A stretch of DNA of 64,000 nt from Aquiflexum sp. TKW24L (GCF_023502205.1 NZ_JAMFLG010000017.1:38678-102677), one strand, 5' to 3'; shown: positions 9,458 to 18,784, counted from the first letter of the stretch. Notes: generated from the sequence alone by a model not told the origin. A program made the numbers and translations.

Positions 9458-9991
9458 TTAAAATCCCATTATCAATTCAAAATCCATAGATTCATAGGAA
9501 TCAAATCCGGGAACAGGTATTGCATTAGGCATTTTTCTTATCACATGGGCAAGCCTTTCTTTCAAACCTTTATCGGGTGATTCATTCAGGATTTTATAAC
9601 CTATTACTTTTCCGAATTCATTTATTGAAATCACAACCCTCAATTCATCTATAGCAGTAGCACTTTTCTTTGTCCTGAAAATGAATGGAGCGTATCCATC
9701 AAGCATAGCAAAAGTCTCTTCAGACCAAAACCACGGTGCATAATCCGAACCAAATCCATCAACCGGATCAAGAACATCAATTATCAAATTACTCGTTAAA
9801 CCAGAATTTTGATCTCCTGAAGAAACACCCACAAAAGGTTTCAAAGAGACAAGAGCCTTTTCATTCTCTTTTGTAGCGTTTCTAATTTCTTTTTCATTTT
9901 CTATTTCAGAAAAAACCGATTTGGCCTGAACTTGTGGTCCAACAAGTGAAACACTTACGAATAATGCGAGGATGAAAGAAAGTCTGTTCAT
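9458..9991 (-). CDS. Secreted protein with TonB C-terminal-like domain
   Basis: A 177-residue protein with a signal peptide (residues 1-23, ends VQAKS). The last 65 residues (VVISINEFGKVIGYKILNES and the following LAHVIRKMPNAIPVP) resemble the pattern of the TonB energy-transducer C-terminal fold: a beta strand, Gly-Lys-Val turn, strand, helix, then a Pro-rich strand. There is no N-terminal transmembrane anchor other than the signal peptide, so it is not a classical TonB. Similar free-standing domains occur widely in Bacteroidota. Role unknown. A 7-bp palindrome (ATGCAAA-TT-TTTGCAT, 10035-10050) lies upstream of its start. Confidence 0.65.
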   Translation of the reverse strand: MNRLSFILALFVSVSLVGPQVQAKSVFSEIENEKEIRNATKENEKALVSLKPFVGVSSGDQNSGLTSNLIIDVLDPVDGFGSDYAPWFWSEETFAMLDGYAPFIFRTKKSATAIDELRVVISINEFGKVIGYKILNESPDKGLKERLAHVIRKMPNAIPVPGFDSYESMDFELIMGF

Positions 9992-10071
9992 ATGCGAGAT
10001 ATTTTTCTCAAATATACAGATAAATATTTTTCATATGCAAATTTTTGCATTTTAAATTTTTTATAGGGCAC

Positions 10072-10096
10072 AAAAAAGTCTTGCCATTAGCAAGAC
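10072..10096 (-). terminator. Orphan terminator-like hairpin
   Basis: Perfect stem GTCTTGC / GCAAGAC (10078-10084 with 10090-10096), loop of five. Read on the minus strand it is followed by TTTTTT, so it has the form of a terminator, yet no gene lies upstream on that strand for about 270 bases. It may end a small RNA or attenuate read-through. Confidence 0.5.
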
Positions 10097-10291
10097 CCTT
10101 TTCAGAATATAAACCCAAATATAACTTTAGAGATTAAAAGTTTCCATCTATAAAATGCGTGAAACAAAGTAAAACTTAAATTTTCAAACATTTATTTGAC
10201 CAAAAGAAGCAAATACAAAATATTATATAACTTCAAGTCTAACGCACCAAAGTAACTTCATTTTACCGAATTTTACAAATTGAAAAATTTA

Positions 10292-10322
10292 TTTTGCATT
10301 TTTTTAACTATTTCATAATTTG
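10292..10322 (+). promoter_or_regulatory. Predicted promoter of the Lrp/AsnC-family gene
   Basis: TTTTG (10292-10296), 19 bases, then TAATTTG (10316-10322), close to the Bacteroidota TTTG/TAnnTTTG pattern but one base short in the -7 element. It lies 42 bases before the ATG at 10365. Confidence 0.4.
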
Positions 10323-10364
10323 TGGGCATATATATTAACATAGCCTCAAATTAACCCGAAAAAA

Positions 10365-10832
10365 ATGGACAAAATTTTAGATATTGACAATGTGGATCTT
10401 AAGATTATTTCATTGTTAAATGACGATGCCAAGACCCCATATACAGAAATTGCCAAAAAAGTATACGTTTCTTCCGGTACTGTACACGTGAGAATGCGAA
10501 AGCTTGAAGACATGGGCATCGTAAAGAGTGCTACACTCAATATTGATTTTTCGAAACTCGGCTACGACATCTCTGCCTTTCTCGGTATTTATCTTGAAAA
10601 AAGCTCTCTATATGACACGGTCATTGGAAGACTAAAGGAAATATCTGAAGTAATCAATGCCTATTACACCACGGGGAATTATAGCATTTTTGCCAAAATT
10701 ATCTGTAAAGACACCAATCACCTACGAACTGTCTTGGACAAAATCCAAAAAGTAGATGGAATAGACCGTACCGAAACGTTGATTGTATTGGAAGAAAGCA
10801 TCAACAGGCCTATTCAGTTTTTTGAGAAATAA
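10365..10832 (+). CDS. Lrp/AsnC family transcriptional regulator
   Basis: 155 residues, the standard length of the family. An N-terminal winged helix-turn-helix (DLKIISLLNDDAKTPYTEIA followed by VSSGTVHVRMRKLEDMGIV, residues about 10-58) is followed by an AsnC-type effector-binding alpha/beta domain (about 68-148). It should form octamers or dimers that sense amino acids or related metabolites. It lies upstream of the SUF operon on the same strand but is separated from it by a strong terminator, so control of suf is possible but not shown. It has its own predicted promoter. Confidence 0.93.
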   Translation: MDKILDIDNVDLKIISLLNDDAKTPYTEIAKKVYVSSGTVHVRMRKLEDMGIVKSATLNIDFSKLGYDISAFLGIYLEKSSLYDTVIGRLKEISEVINAYYTTGNYSIFAKIICKDTNHLRTVLDKIQKVDGIDRTETLIVLEESINRPIQFFEK

Positions 10833-10942
10833 GCAAAAAACAGGGTCATTGAATGATCTTGATCATAGTTATTCGTTATTTAGATTAAATCCATTTTAAT
10901 AAAAATTATAATTATTCAATTATATTATAAAATTTTTGCAAC

Positions 10943-10977
10943 AAAGCTGAGAGAACTACTCTCAGCTTTTCTTTTTT
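10943..10977 (+). terminator. Strong rho-independent terminator
   Basis: Perfect 11-bp stem AAAGCTGAGAG / CTCTCAGCTTT (10943-10953 with 10959-10969), loop AACTA, followed by TCTTTTTT. It ends the Lrp-family transcript 110 bases after its stop codon and insulates the SUF operon. Confidence 0.88.
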
Positions 10978-11072
10978 ATAAATGATTGACTTTCTTTACA
11001 ATAAGGTCACATTTAGGCATGTTTGATAGATTTTTCCTATGGATTTGAACATTATAATTTGGTTAAATGTTG

Positions 11073-11080
11073 TATCTTCG
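11073..11080 (+). promoter_or_regulatory. Predicted -7 element of the suf operon
   Basis: TATCTTCG matches TAnnTTyG and lies 37 bases before the sufB ATG. No convincing TTTG was found at the right distance upstream (a TTTG at 11044-11047 is 25 bases away, too far). No IscR-like or other operator was recognised. Confidence 0.4.
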
Positions 11081-11117
11081 CCTCACAAACTATAATTAGT
11101 CTAAATTACTCAAACAA

Positions 11118-12563
11118 ATGAGCAAGGACAATAAGATATTAGAAGAATTAACTTCAAAAGACTACGAACACGGCTGGTCGGTCGATTTAGAAACTGACGA
11201 TGCACCGATAGGCTTAAATGAGGGTATTATTCGTTGGATTTCTGCAAAAAAAGAGGAACCCGGATGGTTATTGGAATGGAGATTAAAAGCATTCAACAAT
11301 TGGCTTACCATGACGGAACCAGTTTGGGCCAATGTGCATTATCCAAAAATCAATCTTCAGGGACTCAGATATTATTCTGCTCCAAAGAACAGTAACAAGC
11401 CTAAAAGTTTGGATGAAATTGATCCAGAGTTGTTACAGATTTATGAAAGGCTAGGAATCAATCTCAACGAACAAAAAAGACTTCAGGGCATTGCAGTAGA
11501 TGTCGTTTTAGATTCTGTATCTGTTGGTACGACTTTCAAAGAGACACTTTCCAAATTGGGGATTGTTTTTTGTTCATTCAGTGAAGCAGTTCATAAACAT
11601 CCGGAATTAGTTAAAAAATATTTGGGATCAGTAGTCCCGATGACTGATAATTATTACGCAGCACTCAATTCTGCCGTTTTTTCAGATGGATCCTTCTGCT
11701 ATATCCCTACAGGGGTCAGGTGTCCAATGGAGCTTTCTACCTATTTTAGAATCAATGCTGCCAACACCGGGCAATTCGAAAGGACGCTTATAATTGCGGA
11801 TGAAGGTTCCTATGTCTCCTATCTAGAAGGATGTACTGCACCACAAAGAGACGAGAATCAACTTCACGCGGCTGTAGTAGAAATATATGCAGGCAAAAAT
11901 GCTGAAGTGAAATATTCAACTGTTCAAAACTGGTATCCGGGAGATAAATCAGGAAAGGGTGGTATCTACAATTTTGTGACAAAAAGAGGAATCTGCGCCG
12001 GTGACCATTCAAAAATATCTTGGACACAGGTAGAGACAGGTTCTGCAGTTACCTGGAAATATCCTTCTTGTATCTTAAAAGGTGATTATTCGATCGGTGA
12101 ATTCTACTCTGTAGCTGTCACCAACAATTACCAGCAAGCTGATACCGGAACCAAAATGATCCATATCGGGAAAAACACAAGGTCGAGGATTGTTTCCAAG
12201 GGTATTTCAGCGGGCAAATCACAGAATTCCTACAGGGGCCAAGTTCAAGTAATGAAAAGAGCTACCAATGCAAGGAATTTTTCCCAATGTGATTCTTTGT
12301 TGATGGGTGACCGTTGTGGCGCACATACATTTCCTTACATCGATATTCAAAACTCAACAGCCAAAGTCGAGCATGAAGCCACTACTTCTAAGATCGGTGC
12401 AGACCAATTGTTCTATTGCAACCAAAGGGGAATCAGTACTGAAGATGCAGTAGCCCTGATTGTAAATGGTTATGCGAAAGAAGTGCTGAACCAACTTCCC
12501 ATGGAATTTGCTGTTGAAGCCCAAAAGCTTTTGGCCCTGACACTTGAGGGAAGCGTTGGGTAA
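11118..12563 (+). CDS. sufB: Fe-S cluster assembly scaffold SufB
   Basis: 481 residues, typical for SufB. It forms the SufBCD scaffold that receives sulfur from SufSE and builds Fe-S clusters in the cytosol. Recognisable family stretches are the N-terminal region YHWLIEWRL-like [30 protein letters not shown], the beta-helix core, and the C-terminal [20 protein letters not shown]. The conserved cysteine in the [18 protein letters not shown] region is present. It is the first gene of an intact sufB-C-D-S-E operon, with sufC 43 bases downstream. Confidence 0.97.
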   Translation: MSKDNKILEELTSKDYEHGWSVDLETDDAPIGLNEGIIRWISAKKEEPGWLLEWRLKAFNNWLTMTEPVWANVHYPKINLQGLRYYSAPKNSNKPKSLDEIDPELLQIYERLGINLNEQKRLQGIAVDVVLDSVSVGTTFKETLSKLGIVFCSFSEAVHKHPELVKKYLGSVVPMTDNYYAALNSAVFSDGSFCYIPTGVRCPMELSTYFRINAANTGQFERTLIIADEGSYVSYLEGCTAPQRDENQLHAAVVEIYAGKNAEVKYSTVQNWYPGDKSGKGGIYNFVTKRGICAGDHSKISWTQVETGSAVTWKYPSCILKGDYSIGEFYSVAVTNNYQQADTGTKMIHIGKNTRSRIVSKGISAGKSQNSYRGQVQVMKRATNARNFSQCDSLLMGDRCGAHTFPYIDIQNSTAKVEHEATTSKIGADQLFYCNQRGISTEDAVALIVNGYAKEVLNQLPMEFAVEAQKLLALTLEGSVG

Positions 12564-12606
12564 AAAATTGGAAAATTTAAAAATTTAAATATTGAAAGAT
12601 TAAGCA

Positions 12607-13368
12607 ATGCTAACAATTAAGAATTTGCACGCCTCTATCGAAGGCACTCCTATATTAAGAGGTATAAACCTAGAAGTAAAAGCTGGCGAAGTTCATGCTA
12701 TCATGGGTCCAAATGGCTCAGGAAAGTCAACTTTGGCGTCAGTATTGGCGGGTAGAGAGGAATATGAAGTAACCGAAGGCGAAGTGATTTTTAAGGGAAA
12801 AGACCTTTTGGAATTGGCCCCGGAAGACAGGGCCCGCGAAGGTGTGTTTCTAGCATTTCAATATCCTGTCGAAATCCCGGGTGTCAGTACTACCAACTTT
12901 TTGAGAACTGCAGTAAATCAGGTGCGCGAATACAGGGGCTTGCCCGCATTGGATGCTGTCAAGTTTCTTTCGGTGATGAAAGAAAAAATGAAATTGGTTG
13001 AAATAGACCAAAAACTTTTGAGTCGGTCTTTGAATGAAGGTTTTTCAGGAGGAGAAAAAAAGAGGAACGAAATTTTCCAAATGGCCATGTTGGAACCCAC
13101 TCTTTCCATTTTGGATGAGACGGATTCCGGTCTTGATATCGATGCCTTGAGAATTGTTTCCAACGGAGTCAACCAACTCAAGTCAGATAAAACAGCAACC
13201 ATTGTGGTCACCCACTACCAAAGATTGCTGGATTATATAGTTCCTGATTATGTCCATGTAATTTATAATGGAAGGATTGTAAAATCAGGAACCAAGGAAT
13301 TGGCTATGGAATTAGAAGAAAAAGGGTACGATTGGATCAAAGAAGAAGTGAATGCCGCTTCTGTTTAA
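12607..13368 (+). CDS. sufC: SufC ATPase of the Fe-S assembly complex
   Basis: 253 residues. ABC-type ATPase that energises the SufBCD scaffold. Walker A GPNGSGKST is at residues 34-42, the signature in SufC form FSGGEKKR at 146-153, Walker B ILDE at 168-171, and the H-loop histidine is in VVTHYQRLL. It has no membrane domain, as expected. It lies between sufB and sufD with short A/T-rich spacers (43 and 30 bases). Confidence 0.97.
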   Translation: MLTIKNLHASIEGTPILRGINLEVKAGEVHAIMGPNGSGKSTLASVLAGREEYEVTEGEVIFKGKDLLELAPEDRAREGVFLAFQYPVEIPGVSTTNFLRTAVNQVREYRGLPALDAVKFLSVMKEKMKLVEIDQKLLSRSLNEGFSGGEKKRNEIFQMAMLEPTLSILDETDSGLDIDALRIVSNGVNQLKSDKTATIVVTHYQRLLDYIVPDYVHVIYNGRIVKSGTKELAMELEEKGYDWIKEEVNAASV

Positions 13369-13398
13369 CTCCGGTTTTTACCAAAATCTTTTAAATCA

Positions 13399-14676
13399 AT
13401 GACGACAACGATAAAAAATAATTTACTTGATTCCATTCTAAGTCAAGTGGTTAGCAATCCTTCTTTCTCTGAATTAAGAGCGACTAGCAGATTGTTACTC
13501 GAAAAAAATGGACTTCCAGCTATAAAGGAAGAAGAATATAAATTCACAGGGATCACCAAAAAACTGGAGAACTCAATTTCTGATTTTTCCCTTGCAAAAA
13601 AATCTGATTTGAACTCTAAAACGGTTCAATCCCATGTTTTTGAAGGATTTGAAGGTGATATTTTGGTTTTCAATAACGGTTTTTATGACAAAGAATTATC
13701 GTCTGTTTCGCAAAATGGATACATATTTTCTTTGATTACAGATGCCAAACCTGAGCTGTTGGGAAAAATAGCAGCTAAAGAAAAGGATCCTTTTGTGGCG
13801 CTCAACAATGCCTCCTTCCAGGATGGGGTGTATTTGAAAATTCCTAAAAATCAAAAAGTAGAAAATCCAATCCTTTTCCTTTTTCTTAATCAATCAAATG
13901 GTGGGCAGGTCATCCAGCCTAGAATTTTGATTGAAGTTGAGGAGAATGCTGAGGTTACCTTTTTGGAGGACAATATTTCTTTAGATGACAAAGCTTATTT
14001 CAGCAACACAGTGACTGAAATCAAAGTGGGACAAAACTCCCAAGTTCACTACAACAGACTTCAAAACGAAAGTAAAAACGCAATTTCCGTCAATAACACT
14101 GAAACAGACATCCACCGAGATGCTGTTTTCACTTCTGTAGTGGTTTCTCTTTCCGGGGATATGGTGAGGAATAACCTCAGCTTAAATCTTCTTGATTCAG
14201 GTTGCGAAGGAAATATGTACGGGTTATACCTTTTGAATGGGAAGACCCATGTCGACAACCACACCAATGTGGACCATACCAAGCCACATGCCCAATCCAA
14301 TGAATTGTATAAAGGGGTATTGGCTGACAGCTCCCGTGGAGTTTTCAATGGCAAAATCTTCGTGAGGCAAGATGCCCAAAAAACAAATGCTTTTCAGCAA
14401 AATAACAACATCCTACTGTCTGAAGACGCGATTGTCAATACCAAGCCGCAATTGGAAATCTGGGCTGATGATGTCAAATGCTCCCATGGTTGCACCACAG
14501 GTCAATTGGATGAAGAAGCCTTGTTCTATTTAAGAGCAAGAGGTTTGGGCAAAGAACAAGCTAGAGGAATGTTGCTATATGCTTTTACGGGCGAAGTCAT
14601 GGACCACATTTCCGATGAAGCATTTCAAAACCATGTTGTAAATATTGTCCAAACTCGGTTGGGAAGTAATTTTTGA
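13399..14676 (+). CDS. sufD: Fe-S cluster assembly protein SufD
   Basis: 425 residues. Partner of SufB in the SufBC2D scaffold. Typical features are the N-terminal helical region with EEEYKFTGI, the right-handed beta-helix core, and the C-terminal DVKCSHGCTTGQLDEEALFY with the conserved His and Cys close to the nascent cluster site. It is followed by sufS after nine bases, so co-transcription is almost certain. Confidence 0.96.
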   Translation: MTTTIKNNLLDSILSQVVSNPSFSELRATSRLLLEKNGLPAIKEEEYKFTGITKKLENSISDFSLAKKSDLNSKTVQSHVFEGFEGDILVFNNGFYDKELSSVSQNGYIFSLITDAKPELLGKIAAKEKDPFVALNNASFQDGVYLKIPKNQKVENPILFLFLNQSNGGQVIQPRILIEVEENAEVTFLEDNISLDDKAYFSNTVTEIKVGQNSQVHYNRLQNESKNAISVNNTETDIHRDAVFTSVVVSLSGDMVRNNLSLNLLDSGCEGNMYGLYLLNGKTHVDNHTNVDHTKPHAQSNELYKGVLADSSRGVFNGKIFVRQDAQKTNAFQQNNNILLSEDAIVNTKPQLEIWADDVKCSHGCTTGQLDEEALFYLRARGLGKEQARGMLLYAFTGEVMDHISDEAFQNHVVNIVQTRLGSNF

Positions 14677-14685
14677 TAAAAAGTC

Positions 14686-15909
14686 ATGTCATTGAATATA
14701 GAAGAAATCAGAGCAATGTTTCCCGTCCTCCATCAAGAGGTCAACGGTAAACCTTTGATCTATTTTGACAATGCAGCGACTACCCAAAAGCCCCAATCTG
14801 TACTTGACTCACTTACAGGTTATTATGAAAAGGACAACTCCAATATCCACAGGGGTGCGCATACATTAGCTGATAGAGCTACCCGATATTATGAAGAGAC
14901 AAGAGAAGGAGTAAAAAACTTTATCAATGCCAATGAAAGTGCGGAAGTGATTTTTACGAAAGGCACTACAGAGAGCATCAATTTAGTTGCTTCTTCTTAT
15001 GGCAGGAAATTCATTACCAAAGGGGACGAAATTATCATTTCAACCTTGGAACATCACTCTAATATCGTACCATGGCAAATGCTATGCGAGGAAAAAGAGG
15101 CTACTTTGAAGATTATCCCGATCAATGATAGGGGTGAAATTCTTTTAGAAGAATTTGAAAACCTGCTTTCTGATAAGACAAAATTTGTAAGCATCGTTCA
15201 TGTTTCCAATGCATTGGGTACTATAAACCCTGTCAAAAAAATCATCAAAAAAGCGCATCAAGTTGGCGCCATGGTCCTTTTGGACGGCGCCCAATCGACC
15301 AACCACTTGGATATTGATGTTCAGGATTTGGACTGTGATTTCCTTGCTTTTTCAGCGCACAAATTATATGGACCCACAGGTTTGGGGATTTTATACGGTA
15401 AAAGAAGCCTTTTGGAAATCATGCCTCCTTATCAAGGTGGTGGTGAGATGATCAAAGAGGTCACTTTTGCCAAAACAACCTACAATGAAATCCCTTTCAA
15501 ATTTGAAGCCGGTACGCCTAATATTGCCGATGTAATTGCCTTTCAGAAGGCTCTTGATTTTATTTCCTTTATTGGGAAATCAAATATCAAAAAACATGAA
15601 GATGAGTTGCTTGACCATGCAAACGAAGCTTTTGGACAGATCAAAGGATTTGTTCCTGTAGGCACAGCCGCAGAGAAAGTAAGTGTTGTTTCATTTAACA
15701 TCAATGGAATGCATCCTTTTGATGTGGGTGTGATGCTTGATGCAAACGGAATCGCAGTAAGGACAGGGCATCATTGTACACAGCCTCTCATGCAACGATT
15801 AGGCCTCGAAGGAACTGTAAGGGCCTCATTTTCTGTTTACAATACCAAATCAGAAATTGATCAAATGGCGTTAAGCTTAGCGAAAATAGCCAAAATCAAA
15901 AATAAATGA
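14686..15909 (+). CDS. sufS: Cysteine desulfurase SufS
   Basis: 407 residues. PLP enzyme that takes sulfur from cysteine and passes it as persulfide to SufE. The PLP lysine is Lys226 (FSAHKLYGPTG) and the persulfide cysteine is Cys364 (RTGHHCTQPLM), the same numbers as in the Escherichia coli enzyme. The EHHSN motif at about 122-126 is also present. The stop overlaps the sufE start (ATGA at 15906-15909), consistent with equal production of the two partners. Confidence 0.97.
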   Translation: MSLNIEEIRAMFPVLHQEVNGKPLIYFDNAATTQKPQSVLDSLTGYYEKDNSNIHRGAHTLADRATRYYEETREGVKNFINANESAEVIFTKGTTESINLVASSYGRKFITKGDEIIISTLEHHSNIVPWQMLCEEKEATLKIIPINDRGEILLEEFENLLSDKTKFVSIVHVSNALGTINPVKKIIKKAHQVGAMVLLDGAQSTNHLDIDVQDLDCDFLAFSAHKLYGPTGLGILYGKRSLLEIMPPYQGGGEMIKEVTFAKTTYNEIPFKFEAGTPNIADVIAFQKALDFISFIGKSNIKKHEDELLDHANEAFGQIKGFVPVGTAAEKVSVVSFNINGMHPFDVGVMLDANGIAVRTGHHCTQPLMQRLGLEGTVRASFSVYNTKSEIDQMALSLAKIAKIKNK

Positions 15910-16337
15910 GCAGTATCCAGGACATACAGAACGAAATCATCGAGGAATTCGAGATTTTGGGAGAGGATAAAGAATCCACCATCTATTATATCATGGAACT
16001 TGGAGGTCAATTACCAAAATTTCCCGAGGAGGAAAGAGTAGACGAAAACATCATCAAAGGCTGTCAATCCAAAGTGTGGCTGGCTACGAGAGAAAACGGG
16101 GATAAAATCCAGTACTTGGCGGATTCCAATACCGACATTACCAAAGGACTCATCAGCTTATTGATCCGGGTGCTTTCAGGTAGAACACCTCAGGAAATAC
16201 TGAAAGCCGACCTTGACTTTATTGACAAAATCGGCATGGGGAATATCATCGGTTCACAAAGATCAAACGGCCTGTCGGCTATGATCAAGCAAATGAAATT
16301 ATACGCTTTGGCCTATCAAGCCAAGCAAAATGTATAA
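15906..16337 (+). CDS. sufE: Sulfur acceptor SufE
   Basis: 143 residues. Accepts persulfide sulfur from SufS and delivers it to SufB. The acceptor cysteine is Cys53 in the conserved GCQSKVWL. Other family stretches include FIDKIGM and SAMIKQMK near the C-terminus. Translation is coupled to sufS by a four-base overlap. The next gene begins within a few bases, so the operon continues. Confidence 0.95.
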   Translation: MSSIQDIQNEIIEEFEILGEDKESTIYYIMELGGQLPKFPEEERVDENIIKGCQSKVWLATRENGDKIQYLADSNTDITKGLISLLIRVLSGRTPQEILKADLDFIDKIGMGNIIGSQRSNGLSAMIKQMKLYALAYQAKQNV

Positions 16338-16341
16338 AAAT

Positions 16342-16683
16342 ATGTCAGAGACCACACAAGAAGTAAAGGAAATACCTTCGCAAGAACTTAAGGAAAAAGT
16401 AATCAATGCGATCAAGCAAGTGTATGATCCTGAGATTCCTGTTGACGTGTATGATTTGGGTTTGATATATGAAATCAGCATCTATCCTGTCAACAATGTA
16501 TATATCATGATGACCCTTACTTCACCCAATTGCCCTTCGGCGGAATTTATTCCCTCAGAGGTCAAGAATAAAATCCAGCAAATCCAAGGTATCAACCACG
16601 TGGAATTGGAACTGACATTTGACCCACCATATTCCCAGGACATGATGTCCGAAGCAGCCAAACTTGAATTAGGTTTTCTTTAA
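16342..16683 (+). CDS. DUF59/MIP18-family SUF-associated protein (SufT-like)
   Basis: 113 residues if started at the ATG at 16342; an ATG at 16330 inside sufE would add four residues and is less likely. The domain VINAIKQVYDPEIPVDVYDL, LTSPNCPSAEFIP and the C-terminal ELTFDPPYS define the DUF59 family, which acts in Fe-S cluster maturation or transfer. The conserved cysteine lies in SPNCPSA. Its place inside the suf operon supports a role in cluster delivery; the exact step is not known for this group. Confidence 0.9.
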   Translation: MSETTQEVKEIPSQELKEKVINAIKQVYDPEIPVDVYDLGLIYEISIYPVNNVYIMMTLTSPNCPSAEFIPSEVKNKIQQIQGINHVELELTFDPPYSQDMMSEAAKLELGFL

Positions 16684-16703
16684 AAATAAAAAATTAAAAA
16701 AAT

Positions 16704-17123
16704 ATGTACCCAGAGGAATTAATTGCTCCCATGCGTTCTGAACTGACCAATGTTGGTTTTCAGGAATTCAGAACAGCCGAAGAAGTGGATAACCATTTGA
16801 AAGACCACAAAGGAACCACTTTCATTGTCATCAACTCTGTATGTGGCTGCGCTGCCGGTGCTGCAAGGCCCGGAATCAGGTTGGCTTTGGATCAAAGCGA
16901 CATCAAGCCTGATGTATTGGCTACTGTTTTTGCAGGAAATGATTCAGCTGCTGTCGCAAAAGTACGGCAACATCATCTGCCTTATCCTCCCTCCTCCCCC
17001 GCTATGGCTTTGTTCAAAGACGGGGAATTAGTCCACTTCATAGAAAGACATCACATCGAAGGAAGAAATTCCAAAATGATTGGCGAACATCTCGTTGAGG
17101 TTTTCGAACACTTCTGTAAATAA
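16704..17123 (+). CDS. BrxA/BrxB-family bacilliredoxin
   Basis: 139 residues of the YphP/YqiW family, thiol-disulfide proteins that remove bacillithiol from proteins in Firmicutes and have relatives in Bacteroidota. The redox motif CGC is at residues 47-49 (NSVCGCAAGAARPG). It lies 20 bases after the DUF59 gene and before a terminator, so it is the last gene of the suf operon. This links thiol redox repair with Fe-S assembly; whether this organism makes bacillithiol is not visible here. Confidence 0.92.
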   Translation: MYPEELIAPMRSELTNVGFQEFRTAEEVDNHLKDHKGTTFIVINSVCGCAAGAARPGIRLALDQSDIKPDVLATVFAGNDSAAVAKVRQHHLPYPPSSPAMALFKDGELVHFIERHHIEGRNSKMIGEHLVEVFEHFCK

Positions 17124-17127
17124 AATT

Positions 17128-17147
17128 AGCCCTACGGGGCTTTTTTT
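17128..17147 (+). terminator. Terminator of the suf operon
   Basis: Stem AGCCC / GGGCT (17128-17132 with 17137-17141), tight loop, then seven T. It lies directly after the bacilliredoxin stop codon. Confidence 0.8.
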
Positions 17148-17424
17148 ATGCTTAATTAATTTTCTTTGGTCAAATGTTATTTGCAAAACATAAAACTGTT
17201 ATTATTCCCTACAACATGAAAATTATTGGGAATTCCATAAAAAAAACTTAGAATTAGCTTGTTGTTTTCTCTTTCATTCAAAGAAAAATAAGATAAATTC
17301 ACAATCTTTAATTTGCGATTGATGTAATTAAACATGTAAAAAATACACGTTTTTACTAACTTAAGCGCAGCAATGAAAGATGATCATATTGATACGATAA
17401 ATAGATAAAACAAAAACAATACTT
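17148..17424. other. Intergenic region upstream of gltA
   Basis: 277 A/T-rich bases without a gene. It must hold the citrate synthase promoter, but no convincing TTTG/TAnnTTTG pair was found; the best is an imperfect TTAATTTG near 17318. A short inverted repeat GTAAAAA / TTTTTAC lies at 17336-17356. No other structure seen. Confidence 0.4.
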
Positions 17425-18714
17425 ATGTCCGAAACCGTTAAGTTTTCATATGGAGGAAAAGATTTTGAACTCCCAATTATTGAAGGAACTGAGAATGAAA
17501 AAGCTATTGACATAGCAAAATTAAGGGCTCAGACCGGATTGATAACAATTGACCCAGGATTTAAAAATACAGGTTCAACAACAAGTTCAATCACATTTTT
17601 GGATGGTGAACTTGGTATCCTAAGATATAGAGGATATAATATAGAGGAACTTGCTGAAAAATCAACTTTCCTGGAGGTAGCCTATCTATTGATCTATGGC
17701 GACTTGCCGACCCAACATCAATATGAAAAGTTCACAAGAGAAATCACCACCCACACTTTGGTGCATGAAGATATCAAGAAAATCCTCGAAGGATTTCCTT
17801 CTAACTCCCATCCCATGGGAGTGTTATCATCATTGATATGTTCTTTGACTGCATTTTATCCTGAATCTTTGGATCCCAATCGAAATGAAGATGCAGTTAA
17901 TCTTAGCATTGTCAGACTACTAGCCAAAATGCCGACTTTCGCAGCATGGGCTTTCAAAAATGAAGTAGGCCATCCGGTAAACTATCCTGACAACAGTTTA
18001 GATTATTGCTCCAACTTTTTGAAAATGATGTTTGCTTTACCCGCAGAGAAATATGATGTTGATCCCATTGTGGCAAAAGCATTGGATCAGCTTCTTATCT
18101 TGCATGCAGACCACGAACAAAACTGCTCTACTTCTACAGTGAGGATCGTAGGTTCATCTCAAGCAAGTATCTTTGCCTCAATTTCGGCAGGAATCAACGC
18201 ACTTTGGGGTCCACTTCACGGTGGTGCCAATCAAGCGGTAATTGAAATGCTTGAGCAAATTAAGGCTGATGGAGGAGACACTAAAAAATTCCTTGACAAA
18301 GCAAAAGACAAAAACGATCCTTTCAGATTGATGGGATTTGGTCACAGAGTTTATAAAAACTTTGATCCTAGGGCAAAAATAATCAAAAAAGCAGCTGACG
18401 ATGTTCTTTTAAAATTGGGAGTAAAAGATCCGGTTTTAGAAATTGCAAAAGAACTCGAATATGCAGCATTAAATGACCAATATTTCGTAGAAAGGAACTT
18501 ATATCCTAACGTGGATTTCTATTCCGGAATCATTTATAGAGCATTGGGAATTCCTACAGATATGTTTACCGTCCTTTTTGCCATGGGCCGTCTACCAGGG
18601 TGGATCGCTCAATGGAAAGAAATGAGACATAATGGCGAACCAATCGGAAGACCGCGTCAAATTTACACAGGCGCTGTAGATAAACATTATGTTTCTATGA
18701 ACAAACGAGGCTAA
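17425..18714 (+). CDS. gltA: Citrate synthase (type II)
   Basis: 429 residues, the length of the type II bacterial enzyme. Condenses acetyl-CoA and oxaloacetate at the entry of the TCA cycle. Catalytic regions are visible: GPLHGGANQAV (first His), MGFGHRVYKNFDPRAK (second His and Arg) and PNVDFYSGI (Asp). The N-terminal small domain starts VKFSYGGKDFELPI, as in NADH-sensitive type II enzymes. Single gene with a strong terminator after it. Confidence 0.97.
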   Translation: MSETVKFSYGGKDFELPIIEGTENEKAIDIAKLRAQTGLITIDPGFKNTGSTTSSITFLDGELGILRYRGYNIEELAEKSTFLEVAYLLIYGDLPTQHQYEKFTREITTHTLVHEDIKKILEGFPSNSHPMGVLSSLICSLTAFYPESLDPNRNEDAVNLSIVRLLAKMPTFAAWAFKNEVGHPVNYPDNSLDYCSNFLKMMFALPAEKYDVDPIVAKALDQLLILHADHEQNCSTSTVRIVGSSQASIFASISAGINALWGPLHGGANQAVIEMLEQIKADGGDTKKFLDKAKDKNDPFRLMGFGHRVYKNFDPRAKIIKKAADDVLLKLGVKDPVLEIAKELEYAALNDQYFVERNLYPNVDFYSGIIYRALGIPTDMFTVLFAMGRLPGWIAQWKEMRHNGEPIGRPRQIYTGAVDKHYVSMNKRG

Positions 18715-18739
18715 GCAAACTTTCAGTGAATTTTTAAAG

Positions 18740-18784
18740 CTCCAAACTTTAAGTGCAAAACTTAAGTTTGGAGTTTTCTCTTTT
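18740..18784 (+). terminator. Terminator after gltA
   Basis: Long near-perfect stem CTCCAAACTTTAAG / CTTAAGTTTGGAG (18740-18753 with 18761-18773), then TTTTCTCTTTT. Strong rho-independent form. Confidence 0.88.

Larger units (their letters stand above)
9992..10364. other. Long intergenic region with no gene seen
   Basis: A very A/T-rich 373-base gap between divergent genes. It holds a palindrome at 10035-10050 upstream of the minus-strand gene, an orphan terminator-like hairpin at 10072-10096, a perfect minus-strand TATATTTG at 10116-10123, and a promoter for the Lrp-family gene at 10292-10322. No open frame with coding character was seen. Confidence 0.6.

Noticed and set aside
10943..10977. 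CTGAGA-containing hairpin considered as part of a TPP riboswitch
   Set aside because: It is a simple perfect stem with a T tail, lacks the other helices, and is followed by no thiamine gene.
17336..17356. Inverted repeat before gltA considered as an operator
   Set aside because: The arms are only A/T homopolymer-like (GTAAAAA / TTTTTAC), easily expected by chance in this composition.
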